A stretch of DNA of 39,980 nucleotides from Halobacteriales archaeon QH_10_67_22 (GTDB lineage: Archaea > Halobacteriota > Halobacteria > Halobacteriales > Haloarculaceae): contig PXQN01000003.1 in the NCBI GenBank assembly GCA_003021305.1, positions 1 to 39,980 of the forward strand, given 5' to 3'. The notes beneath the pieces were generated by a model that did no database searches, was not told the DNA's origin, and was given only the letters and a program-made list of their open reading frames with translations. This document shows positions 19,977-28,219 of the stretch, piece by piece. Numbering within the stretch: the stretch's first letter is position 1; the number at the start of each line of letters is the position of its first letter. A program made the position numbers and the translations under genes.

Positions 19977-21758
19977 ATGGTGGACACGCTCACGCTGGTG
20001 CTCGCCGGGGTCGTCGTCTCCACCCTGGGGATGATGGCGCTTCGCGCCCGGGGGCTGTTGCCCGAGTCGGTGCGCGTCTCCGGCCCCATCGTGACGCTAC
20101 ACACGAAGAAAGGGCGGGCGTTCCTGGACTGGCTGGCCGCGCCCCGGCGGTTCTGGCGTGCCTGGGGGAACTTCGGCGTCGGCATCGCCGTGGTCGTCAT
20201 GTTCGGCGCGGCGGCCGCCGTGTTCAGTTCCGCCCTCGCGGCCATCGACCAGCCCGAACGGACCGCCTTCAGTAACCCACAGAACGCGCTGGTCATCCCC
20301 GGCGTCAACGACTTCCTCCCGCTTGCGGCCGCCCCGGAGATCGTCTTCGGGCTCGTCGTCGGACTGGTCGTCCACGAGGGCGGCCACGGCCTGCTCTGTC
20401 GGGTCGAAGACATCGATATCGACTCGATGGGGCTGGCGTTTCTCTCCGTGTTCCCGATCGGCGCGTTCGTCGAACCCGACGAGGACAGCCGGAACGCCGC
20501 CTCGCGCGGGAGCCAGACGCGGATGTTCGCCGCCGGCGTGACGAACAACTTCCTCGTGACGTTCCTGGCCTTTCTGCTGTTGTTCGGCCCGGTCGCCGGG
20601 TCCATCTCGGTCGCCGCCGGCCTCCCGGTCGGCGACGTACTCCAGGGCTCCTCGGCCGACGACGCCGGCCTCGAACACGGCGACGTCGTCGAGCAGGTGG
20701 AGGGAACTGCCGTCGCCAACGGCTCGGAGTTCGAGGCCGAACTCGACCGCGTCGAGGGCCGGGAAGTGTCCCTCTCGCTCAGGGACGGCCGCCAGCTCAC
20801 GGTCGAGCGGTCCGTACTGGTCACCCGGGCGGTGCCTGGCGTGCTGACGGGGATCGAACTGAGTCGAACCGACCCCACGGTGGTCGAGCGCGTCAACGGG
20901 ACAGTCGTCCACACGGAGGGACAGTTCGCCCGGGCGGTTGCCGACCGGCCGGTCGTCGACCTGACGACCAACCGCGGAAACACGACGGTGCCCGTCGGCG
21001 CGTACATCGCCCGCGTCCAGTCGGACGAACCCCTGGCCGCCGCCGGTGCACCGACCGACGAGGACAGACAGGTCGTCGTCACGGGCGTCGCCGGCCGGCG
21101 GGTGACCAACGCCTCGGCGCTCTCGACGGTCCTCGACGGAACCGAGCCCGGCGAGACGGTGTCCGTCGTCGCGTACGTCGACGGCCAGCGCCAGGAGTAC
21201 CAGGTCGAACTCACCACCGGCGACGACGGACACGGCTACCTCGGCGTCAGGATCGCGCCGGGGTACAGCGGACTGGTTCTCGACGACATGGGTATCGACG
21301 CCTACCCCGCCGAGGGGTTCCTGGGCTTTCTCGGCGGGTCGACCGGACCGCTCGGTGGACTGCTGTCGGGTGACTTCCTCCGGAACGCGCTGGTGGTCCT
21401 CCTGTTGCCCTTCTTCGGGGCCTTCGCCGGCGGCAACTACAACTTCGCCGGGTTCATCCCACCCGTCGACAACTTCTACACGGTGACGGGCCCGCTGGAA
21501 CCGCTGGGCGGTGGCGTGTTCCTCCTCGCGAACGTCCTCTTCTGGAGCGCGTGGGTCAACCTCAACCTCGGGCTGTTCAACTGCATCCCGATGTTCCCCC
21601 TGGACGGCGGCCACATCCTGCGGGCCAGCACCGAGTCGTTCATCGCCCGCCTGCCCGTCGAGGAAGGGCGCAGACTCACCTCCGCCGTCACCGTCTCGGT
21701 CAGCGTCGCCATGCTCGTCGGCCTCGCTGTCATGCTGTTCGCACCCCAGTTCCTCTGA
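19977..21758 (+). CDS. Site-2 protease (M50) with PDZ-like domains
   Basis: VVHEGGHGLLCRVEDI (HExxH-type), PDZ segment GSSADDAGLEHGDVVEQVEGTAV, FNCIPMFPLDGGHIL. Confidence 0.93.
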   Translation: MVDTLTLVLAGVVVSTLGMMALRARGLLPESVRVSGPIVTLHTKKGRAFLDWLAAPRRFWRAWGNFGVGIAVVVMFGAAAAVFSSALAAIDQPERTAFSNPQNALVIPGVNDFLPLAAAPEIVFGLVVGLVVHEGGHGLLCRVEDIDIDSMGLAFLSVFPIGAFVEPDEDSRNAASRGSQTRMFAAGVTNNFLVTFLAFLLLFGPVAGSISVAAGLPVGDVLQGSSADDAGLEHGDVVEQVEGTAVANGSEFEAELDRVEGREVSLSLRDGRQLTVERSVLVTRAVPGVLTGIELSRTDPTVVERVNGTVVHTEGQFARAVADRPVVDLTTNRGNTTVPVGAYIARVQSDEPLAAAGAPTDEDRQVVVTGVAGRRVTNASALSTVLDGTEPGETVSVVAYVDGQRQEYQVELTTGDDGHGYLGVRIAPGYSGLVLDDMGIDAYPAEGFLGFLGGSTGPLGGLLSGDFLRNALVVLLLPFFGAFAGGNYNFAGFIPPVDNFYTVTGPLEPLGGGVFLLANVLFWSAWVNLNLGLFNCIPMFPLDGGHILRASTESFIARLPVEEGRRLTSAVTVSVSVAMLVGLAVMLFAPQFL

Positions 21759-21838
21759 TAGTGATTATTGTAGCGATTTACCGGTACGACCGAACGATTG
21801 CGTGCGGTCGATCCGGAACAGACCGACAATAATCACTA
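21759..21838 (+). mobile_element. Family C palindromic MITE-like element (C3)
   Basis: 80 bp; flanked TGA (21756-21758 = stop codon of M50 gene) / TGA (21839-21841). Confidence 0.88.
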
Positions 21839-22007
21839 TGACTACCGGGCTTTCGCGGTCGGTTGTCACCGTATCCGGCCCCACCCCGCCATCGACGGGT
21901 GAATGAATTTGGGTATACGTTAGCTATTCCACCCAGATGTACCTTGTTCTAGAAGTTAAGAGGGAGAGTACGAAACATTCATTAGCCATATTCGCATGTG
22001 GGTAGGC

Positions 22008-22175
22008 ATGAGTGTCGATCGGGCGTCGGTCGATGGGCTGACGAGCGGTGACGGCGAGACGATGGCGGCGGTCGACGAGATAGACGGACAGACACACTTC
22101 GTCATCGCGGACGTCGGACGGGAGGGCGCCTGGGTCGCGGTCGCCGAGCGGGTGGCCGTCCCGGCCGACAGGTAG
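22008..22175 (+). CDS. Small acidic conserved-type haloarchaeal protein (55 aa)
   Basis: MSVDRASVDGLTSGDGETMAAVDEIDGQTHFVIADVGREGAWVAVAERVAVPADR*; below ORF-track cutoff. Confidence 0.6.
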   Translation: MSVDRASVDGLTSGDGETMAAVDEIDGQTHFVIADVGREGAWVAVAERVAVPADR

Positions 22176-22266
22176 ACCCTCATATACTGACCGACAGAGG
22201 CTCTGATAGATATTCGCCGGACCCGAGGCGACGGCGAATTCTATCAAACGTTCTGTCGGCCAGTAT

Positions 22267-22482
22267 ACGGTCGTGCGTACCTACTTTCTGCAGTGTCGGT
22301 TCGGATCGGCGTTTCGGACCACGGGGACAGTCGTCTGTTATACTGTCGGACACAAGCGATGCAACCGTCGAGTGACTGTTCCGACCGGTATAGGTCTCTC
22401 GATGGCCGAAACTCGACACGTGTGTTCACGTACTTGTGTCCGACAGTATACGTGGGCACAAAAAGAAGTACGCACGACCCAC
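22267..22482 (+). mobile_element. Family A element (A3) interrupted by a family B element
   Basis: Left part 22267-22340 and right part 22451-22482 join to match A5 (33421-33527); right terminus decayed. Confidence 0.85.
22341..22448 (+). mobile_element. Family B palindromic element (B2), nested in A3
   Basis: 108 bp; TACTGTCGGACACAAG...CTTGTGTCCGACAGTA; inserted at the TTA of CTGTTACGTGGG of family A. Confidence 0.88.
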
Positions 22483-22542
22483 GCGACGTGACTGACGGCC
22501 GCGAAAAGCAAGGTTCCTTACTCGGGGTGCCGAACGACCTGT

Positions 22543-24546
22543 ATGGACAGACGCGAGCCCCCCCAGACAGCGGAAGGGTGGTACGCCCTCCACGACCTCC
22601 GGACGGTCGACTGGGCGGCCTGGAGCGACGCGCCCGAACGCGAGCGAAAACGGGCCATCGAGGAGGCGACGGAGTTCCTGCAGGACGCGACGGCCGTCGC
22701 CGACGCCCCGGACGGTGACTCGGCGCTGTACGCGGTCACCGGCCACAAGGCGGACCTGCTGGTCGTCCACCTCCGGCCGAGCCACGCGGCCGTCGAACGC
22801 CTCGAACGCCGGTTCGAACGCACCGAGTTCGCCCGCTTTACCGACCAGACCGACTCGTTCGTCTCGGTGACCGAAGCCTCGGGCTACTCCGAGCGAGCAC
22901 GCGAGTATCTCGATGGCGAGGTCGCCGACGACTCGGGGCTGGCCCAGTACATCCGCTCGCGGCTCTACCCCGAGATTCCCGAGCGCGAACACGTCTCCTT
23001 TTACCCGATGGAAAAGCGCCGTCGGCCCGACCAGAACTGGTACGACCTCCCTTTCGAGGAGCGGGCCGAACACATGGACGCCCACGGTGACATCGGCCGC
23101 GACTACGCCGGCAAGGTAACGCAGATGATCACCGGGGCAGTCGGCATGGACGACTGGGAGTGGGGCGTCACGCTGTGGGCCGACGACCTCACCGACGTCA
23201 AAGACCTCCTCTACGAGATGCGTTTCGACCCCTCGTCGTCGAAGTTCGCCGACTTCGGCCCCTTCTACGTGGGACGGCGGTTCCCGCCGGCCGACCTCGA
23301 AGCGTACCTCGCCGGCGAGCACGTTCCGGCGGACGAACCGACGGACGAACCCAGCCACAACGCGGGCACGGTGAGCAGTGACGGTGGCGACGCGGACGAC
23401 GGCGGTGGGGTCGACTGGGTCACGCCGGCGGAGGTAAACGAATCCAGCGGGGCCACCCCGAGCGAGGCCGACGAGAGTGGGGCCGACGCCGACGGCGACG
23501 AGGAAAAACCGGCCGCCGCGGCGAACGAGAACGGGGGCGGTCGTCCGCCCACGCCGGGAGCGGCCGACGACGTGACGACGGTCGAGGACATCGCTCGTCG
23601 GCTGGTCGAGTTCGGCCTCATGCCCGGCGAGTACGACGACGGCGACCACGCGCTGGTCTGTTACCTGGAGGGCGACGCCGAGGACGTCGTCGACGAGGTG
23701 AGCGGACTGCGGGACAACTTTGACCACTACGACACCCACCGGCTGACCAGCGTCCGGGCCGAGGGCGGCCAGGCCGCCGTCGTCAGCCTCTGGGCGACCG
23801 AGAGCGCGGCCTCGACCGCCGCCGGCTTTCTGACCGACATCGGCAGCGTCTCGCGGACCGTCCGCGGGACGCTGGGCGAACCCGAGGGCACCGACGGCGG
23901 ACACGACGAGGTACCCGACGCCAGTCGAGACGGCGCGGACGCGACGGCGATTCGCGAACAGCTGGCCGACAGCGGCGTCTACGCCGGCCAGCCCCACGGC
24001 GAGGACGTGTACGCGCTGGTGGTCTACTCGGCGGCCGACGTGGGGACGCTGGCCCCGGCAGTCGGGGACCTGCGCGACGGCTTCGACCGCTACGACACGC
24101 ACGTCAAGACGGCCATTTACACCTCCGACGAGGGGGTCACGACCGGCGACGCCGCCGACGTGACGGCCATCGCCAGCGTCTGGGAGACCGGAGACGCCGC
24201 CGACACCGCCGCGGACTTCCTGACCGACCTCCCGGAGGTGGTGGGCCGCTCGGAGGACCGCGAGGGCTTCGGCACGATGGGGATGTTCTACACGGTCAAA
24301 CCGGACTACCGCGAGGAGTTCGTCGACACCTTCGGGACGGTGGGCGAGCGACTGGCCGGGATGGACGGCCACCGCGAGACGGCGCTGCTCGTCAACCACG
24401 AGGACGACACCGACATGTTCATCGCCAGCCGCTGGGACGCCAGGGAGGACGCGATGGGGTTTTTCCGCTCCGAGGAGTTCCGCGACACCGTCGAGTGGGG
24501 GCGGGAAGTGCTGGCCGACCAGCCACGCCACGTGTTTCTCGCCTGA
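22543..24546 (+). CDS. PitA-like protein: chlorite dismutase-like heme domain fused to tandem repeats and C-terminal ABM domain
   Basis: N-term Cld-like GWYALHDLRTVDW...FYPMEKRRRPDQNWYDLPFEERAEHMDAHGDIGRDYAGKVTQMITGAVGMDDWEWGVTLWADD; C-term ABM-like GMFYTVKPDYREEFVDTFGTV...MFIASRWDAREDAMGFFRSEEFRD. Confidence 0.88.
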   Translation: MDRREPPQTAEGWYALHDLRTVDWAAWSDAPERERKRAIEEATEFLQDATAVADAPDGDSALYAVTGHKADLLVVHLRPSHAAVERLERRFERTEFARFTDQTDSFVSVTEASGYSERAREYLDGEVADDSGLAQYIRSRLYPEIPEREHVSFYPMEKRRRPDQNWYDLPFEERAEHMDAHGDIGRDYAGKVTQMITGAVGMDDWEWGVTLWADDLTDVKDLLYEMRFDPSSSKFADFGPFYVGRRFPPADLEAYLAGEHVPADEPTDEPSHNAGTVSSDGGDADDGGGVDWVTPAEVNESSGATPSEADESGADADGDEEKPAAAANENGGGRPPTPGAADDVTTVEDIARRLVEFGLMPGEYDDGDHALVCYLEGDAEDVVDEVSGLRDNFDHYDTHRLTSVRAEGGQAAVVSLWATESAASTAAGFLTDIGSVSRTVRGTLGEPEGTDGGHDEVPDASRDGADATAIREQLADSGVYAGQPHGEDVYALVVYSAADVGTLAPAVGDLRDGFDRYDTHVKTAIYTSDEGVTTGDAADVTAIASVWETGDAADTAADFLTDLPEVVGRSEDREGFGTMGMFYTVKPDYREEFVDTFGTVGERLAGMDGHRETALLVNHEDDTDMFIASRWDAREDAMGFFRSEEFRDTVEWGREVLADQPRHVFLA

Positions 24547-24626
24547 TAGTGATTATTGTAGCGATTTACCGGTATGACCGTACGAACGCGTGCGGTCGAT
24601 CCGGAACAGACCGACAATAATCACTA
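24547..24626 (+). mobile_element. Family C palindromic MITE-like element (C4)
   Basis: 80 bp; flanked TGA (24544-24546 = stop codon of 22543 gene) / TGA (24627-24629). Confidence 0.88.
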
Positions 24627-24681
24627 TGAGAGCGACGGCGTAGAGAGTGGATCCCGAGCGGAGCACGGGACACTGCGACGG

Positions 24682-25914
24682 TCATTCGAGCGTCCACAGC
24701 AGCGCGGTCAGCCCGGTCGCGCCGGCGAGTGCGACCGCGAGCAGGCCGAAGGCGGCCCGGAAGCCGACTGTCTCGGAGAGGTAGCCCACCACGGCCGGGC
24801 CGACCGCACCGGCCCCCATCAACAGCGTGCGGACGGCGCCGAGGCCGCCACCGGCGACGCCGTCGGGGAGAATCTGCATCAGGTAGGCGCCACGGACCGG
24901 CCGGAACCCGTGGGCGCCCAGTCCGAGCGCGACGACAGCTGCCCCCAGTTCGAGGACGCCCCCACCGGACGAGAGCGCGAGCGTCGCCGCCAGCCCCGCG
25001 GTGGCGACGCCGAGTGTCGCCACGAGCACCGGGAGACGGCCGACCCGGTCGCTGGCCTCGCCGGTGCCCAGCTGGACGAGACTGACGGCGAACAGTGCTC
25101 CGAACAGGAGGTTGGCACTCGCCGACGGCAGTCCGGCCTCCGTGACGAGATACAGCGGCAGGAAGGCCACGACGCCGTTGTACGCGAAGCCGAACAGGAC
25201 GGTGACGGCGACGAACGCAGCGAACCGCAACCGGCCGAACAGGCCCAGATACGCGCGAACGGAACCGGCGCTCGTCTGCGCGCCGCCGTCGCTGGCCGCC
25301 CCCTGTGCGGCGATGGTCCGGTCGTCGGCGAGTCGCCGCGGGACCCGCACCAGCAACGCCCCGACCAGAGCGAGGCCGGCGAGGCCGCCGACCAGAAACA
25401 GCGTCCGCCAGGGCGCACCGGCGACCGGCGGCAAGCCGGCGGCGACCACGACCGCGGCGGGGGCGGCGGCGCCGGCCAGACTCCCGGTCGTGTCGAACAC
25501 GCCCAGCGCGCGGCCGGTCCGGGTGTGATAGACCCGCGAGAGCAACTCGACCGAGGCGGTCTTGTACACGCCGGTGCCGGCACCCATGAGGACCATCGCG
25601 CCGACGAGCACGCCGAACGGCGCGTCGACGACGAGCGCGAGCGCGCCGACCGTCGTCACGAGTCCGCCGGCGGCGACGACGGCGACCGGGCCGACGCGGT
25701 CGGCGAGCAGCCCCGACGGGAACTGCAACAGCGCGTACATCAGCATGAATCCGGTGAACGCCGTCCCGAGGACGGTCCGGGAGACCCCGTAGCTCGCGCC
25801 CAGCGTCTCGAACAGCGGCGGGAACGCGTACCGGAGGAACTTCCCGAAAAACCAGATAGCAGCGGTGACCGCCAGCGCATCCAGGCGGGCGAGTCTCGCG
25901 CGAGCGAGCGTCAC
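24682..25914 (-). CDS. MFS transporter
   Basis: about 410 aa, around 12 hydrophobic segments; FPSGLLADRVGPVAVVAAGG and GEASDRVGRLPVLVAT cytoplasmic-loop motifs. Confidence 0.92.
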   Translation of the reverse strand: MTLARARLARLDALAVTAAIWFFGKFLRYAFPPLFETLGASYGVSRTVLGTAFTGFMLMYALLQFPSGLLADRVGPVAVVAAGGLVTTVGALALVVDAPFGVLVGAMVLMGAGTGVYKTASVELLSRVYHTRTGRALGVFDTTGSLAGAAAPAAVVVAAGLPPVAGAPWRTLFLVGGLAGLALVGALLVRVPRRLADDRTIAAQGAASDGGAQTSAGSVRAYLGLFGRLRFAAFVAVTVLFGFAYNGVVAFLPLYLVTEAGLPSASANLLFGALFAVSLVQLGTGEASDRVGRLPVLVATLGVATAGLAATLALSSGGGVLELGAAVVALGLGAHGFRPVRGAYLMQILPDGVAGGGLGAVRTLLMGAGAVGPAVVGYLSETVGFRAAFGLLAVALAGATGLTALLWTLE

Positions 25915-26055
25915 CGCTGTCGCCTCCGTCGGCGTCGACGTGCTGTGAGCGACTGCATCCGCCCGAGATATCGTGACCGTCCGGCTAAAGGAGTCCGGTC
26001 ACTGTCCGCGGCGCCAGCCAACAACGCCAAGCCGCTGGGCGTCGTACCACTGACC

Positions 26056-26436
26056 GTGCCAGACCACGACAATGGAGGCGACACCGGGCCGGCTGACGTC
26101 CCGCCCGTCGACGCCGTCGACGACACGCCGACGGTCACGTGTACGCGCTGTGACCGCGAGTGGAACCTGGCGTATGAACTCGACGACCTCGGGGTCGGCA
26201 ACCAGGCTGTCGAACAGTTCGCGCTGGACCACAAACGCCACACCGGCCACTTCCCGGACGGAGTGGCAACCTGGCGAGCGGCGTGTCGCAACTGCCCCGA
26301 AGGGTCGGAACACCTCGCCGAACGCGGGGCGCGACGGTGGGCCGAAACCCACGCGAGACACACACGCCACAGCGTCGCTATCGACCACGCCGACGCCGAG
26401 GAGACGACCGTCGTCGACGGCCCCGCCGACGAGTGA
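26056..26436 (+). CDS. Small zinc-binding haloarchaeal protein, function unknown
   Basis: GTG start; CTRCDREWNLAYELDDLG...HKRHTGHFPDGVATWRAACRNCPEGSEHLAERGARRWAETHARHTRH: CxxC pairs and His-rich. Confidence 0.75.
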   Translation: MPDHDNGGDTGPADVPPVDAVDDTPTVTCTRCDREWNLAYELDDLGVGNQAVEQFALDHKRHTGHFPDGVATWRAACRNCPEGSEHLAERGARRWAETHARHTRHSVAIDHADAEETTVVDGPADE

Positions 26437-26543
26437 TACGGTCGTGCGTAATTCTTTTCATGCCCACGTAATAGACGACCGTCCCCGTGGTCAGAAACGC
26501 CACTCCGCACCGACACTGCGGAAATTACGTACGCACGACCGTA
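26437..26543 (-). mobile_element. Family A palindromic MITE-like element (A4)
   Basis: 107 bp; abuts TGA stop of 26056 gene (26434-26436) and TCA (=TGA stop, minus strand) of the SufU gene (26544-26546). Confidence 0.88.
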
Positions 26544-26972
26544 TCACTCGTCGTCTTCGGTCGTCGTTTTCTCGAGGTCGACGTCCCCGAAGTAGATCCC
26601 CGCGCCGTCCTGTGCGACCTTCTCGGCGAGGACGGCACACTTGACCCGCATCGGGGAGATGTCGACCCCGAGCATGTCTATCACGTCGTCGCGGTCCATC
26701 TCTTGGAGGTCCGCGACGGCCATCCCGTGGAGCTGTTCCGAGAGCATTGACGCCGACGCCTGGGAGATCGCACAGCCGTCGCCCTGGAAGGCCACGGCCT
26801 CGATGGTCTCGTCGTCGTCGTCGAGGACGACGTCCATCCGTATCGTGTCGCCACACATCGGGTTCTCGCCGGTGTGGGAGTAGGTCGGGTCCTCGATCTC
26901 CCCGTAGTTGCGCGGGTTCTTGTAGTGGTCGAGGATCTGCTGTCGGTACATGTCCGATCCGCCGATTCCCAT
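26544..26972 (-). CDS. sufU: Fe-S cluster assembly scaffold SufU/IscU-like
   Basis: MYRQQILDHYKNPRNYGEIEDPTYSHTGENPMCGDTIRMDV...GDGCAISQASASMLSE...RVKCAVLAEK: three conserved Cys. Confidence 0.94.
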   Translation of the reverse strand: MGIGGSDMYRQQILDHYKNPRNYGEIEDPTYSHTGENPMCGDTIRMDVVLDDDDETIEAVAFQGDGCAISQASASMLSEQLHGMAVADLQEMDRDDVIDMLGVDISPMRVKCAVLAEKVAQDGAGIYFGDVDLEKTTTEDDE

Positions 26973-27070
26973 AGTGGATACAGATAGGCTCCAATCCCGG
27001 AAAAACGTTCCGAGGCAGGCCGCCGCACGCGGATGACCGGGCTCGGCCGGCCGTCGAAAAGCCAGTGTCA

Positions 27071-27179
27071 TACTGTCGGACACAAGTACGTGAACACGCT
27101 TGTCGGTGTGTCACCATCGAGACGTCTCGGAGACCACCAAACGAAGCATCGAGTGTCGGCTTGCTCGTGTCCGACAGTA
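27071..27179 (-). mobile_element. Family B palindromic MITE-like element (B3)
   Basis: 109 bp; flanked TCA (27068-27070) / TCA (27180-27182). Confidence 0.88.
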
Positions 27180-27182
27180 TCA

Positions 27183-27262
27183 TAGTGATTATTGTAGCGA
27201 TTTGCCGGTACGACCGCACGATTGCGTGCGGTCGATCCGGAACAGACCGACAATAATCACTA
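27183..27262 (+). mobile_element. Family C palindromic MITE-like element (C5)
   Basis: 80 bp; flanked TCA (27180-27182, shared with B3) / TCA (27263-27265 = minus-strand TGA stop of the ferredoxin gene). Confidence 0.88.
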
Positions 27263-27985
27263 TCAGTCGTCGGCGTAGGCCTGTTCGAACGGCCGGGGCG
27301 GGAGCAGCAGGTCCTCCAGTTCCGGTACGTCCTTGACGTTGTAGACGACTTTCAACTCGGGCGTCGTCGGGATGCCGTTACAGGACAGCTGGAACCCGCG
27401 GGCGGCCAGGTCGTCGGGGAGGATGGTGTCGACGCGGGGCGCGAGCGACCCCTCGGTGAGATACACCGCGCAGTTCGCACAGGCCCCGCCCCGGCAGGCG
27501 AAGGGCCAGGCGAACCCGCGACGTTCGGCCGCTTCGAGCAGCGACTCCCGGGGTTCGACCCGGAACTCGCCGTAGTCGACCTCGCCCAGGTCGGCGCCGG
27601 CCGCCTTCGCGAACAGGTCGGGATCGTCCAGCTCCCAGCCGTGGTCGTCCAGCACCGCGTAGTTGAGATACTCGACGTGGGTACCTGTCCGGGGCGTTCC
27701 AGTCTCCCACTGGCTCGCGTCCGACCCATCCGTCGTCTCCGACCTGGCTCTGCCCGTGGGCCTGTTCGTCGCGCTGCTCCCGGTTCCTGTCGCGTCCGTA
27801 CCGTCGTCGAGCCGCGGCTCGTGACCCTCTATTATCTCCTCGTAGGCGACCTGAACCCGTTGAAACTCCTCGACGGTGCCGCCCTGGTCCGGGTGGGCCT
27901 CCTTGACACGCTCCCGGTAGGCGTCGTTGAGCGTGTCCTCGTCGACCCCCGGCTCCACTCCCAGCACCTCGTAGGGCGATTCCAC
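27263..27985 (-). CDS. J-domain / 2Fe-2S plant-type ferredoxin fusion protein
   Basis: N-term MESPYEVLGVEPGVDEDTLNDAYRERVKEAHPDQGG (J-domain, HPD); C-term VEYLNYAVLDDHGWELDD...FACRGGACANCAVYL...QLSCNGIP haloarchaeal ferredoxin. Confidence 0.92.
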   Translation of the reverse strand: MESPYEVLGVEPGVDEDTLNDAYRERVKEAHPDQGGTVEEFQRVQVAYEEIIEGHEPRLDDGTDATGTGSSATNRPTGRARSETTDGSDASQWETGTPRTGTHVEYLNYAVLDDHGWELDDPDLFAKAAGADLGEVDYGEFRVEPRESLLEAAERRGFAWPFACRGGACANCAVYLTEGSLAPRVDTILPDDLAARGFQLSCNGIPTTPELKVVYNVKDVPELEDLLLPPRPFEQAYADD

Positions 27986-28015
27986 GCATGCGTCTAATGA
28001 AAAGGCGTCTATAAA

Positions 28016-28086
28016 CCCACGTTTTTCGAGGAGCCCTTCCTCGCTCGCTTCGCTCGCTGCGGAGAGGGCTCCTCGAAAAACGTGGG
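28016..28086. repeat. Perfect 22-bp inverted repeat, 27-nt loop
   Basis: CCCACGTTTTTCGAGGAGCCCT (28016-28037) / AGGGCTCCTCGAAAAACGTGGG (28065-28086). Confidence 0.9.
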
Positions 28087-28094
28087 CGAAAAAA

Positions 28095-28146
28095 CCGGAC
28101 GCTCCTTGCAGTCGCGTCCGGCGAACCGCCTCGCCTCGCTCGGCGG
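28095..28146. repeat. Dual-hairpin motif (copy 1)
   Basis: CCGGACGC..GCGTCCGG then gaa then CCGCC(tcgcctcgctc)GGCGG; homologous in layout to 39402-39464. Confidence 0.6.
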
Positions 28147-28219
28147 ACGTTCAGCAAGCGGTAGCGCGGAGCCCCCGGCCTCACGGAGCGAGCGAAGCGA
28201 GCGAGTAGGGCGGGGTAGT

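Noticed and set aside
21759-21838. REP/BIME elements of the TnpA-REP (IS200/IS605-like) type
   Set aside because: Those do not generate target duplications; the matching 3-bp TNA flanks favour a DDE-type cut-and-paste mechanism.
22426-24531. 701-aa minus-strand ORF (also 17959..19737 -, 20097..21614 -, 15172..17370 extended N-term, 12203..13624 +)
   Set aside because: GC-rich shadow ORFs antisense or out of frame to clearly recognisable genes; no family resemblance and composition typical of complementary-strand codons.
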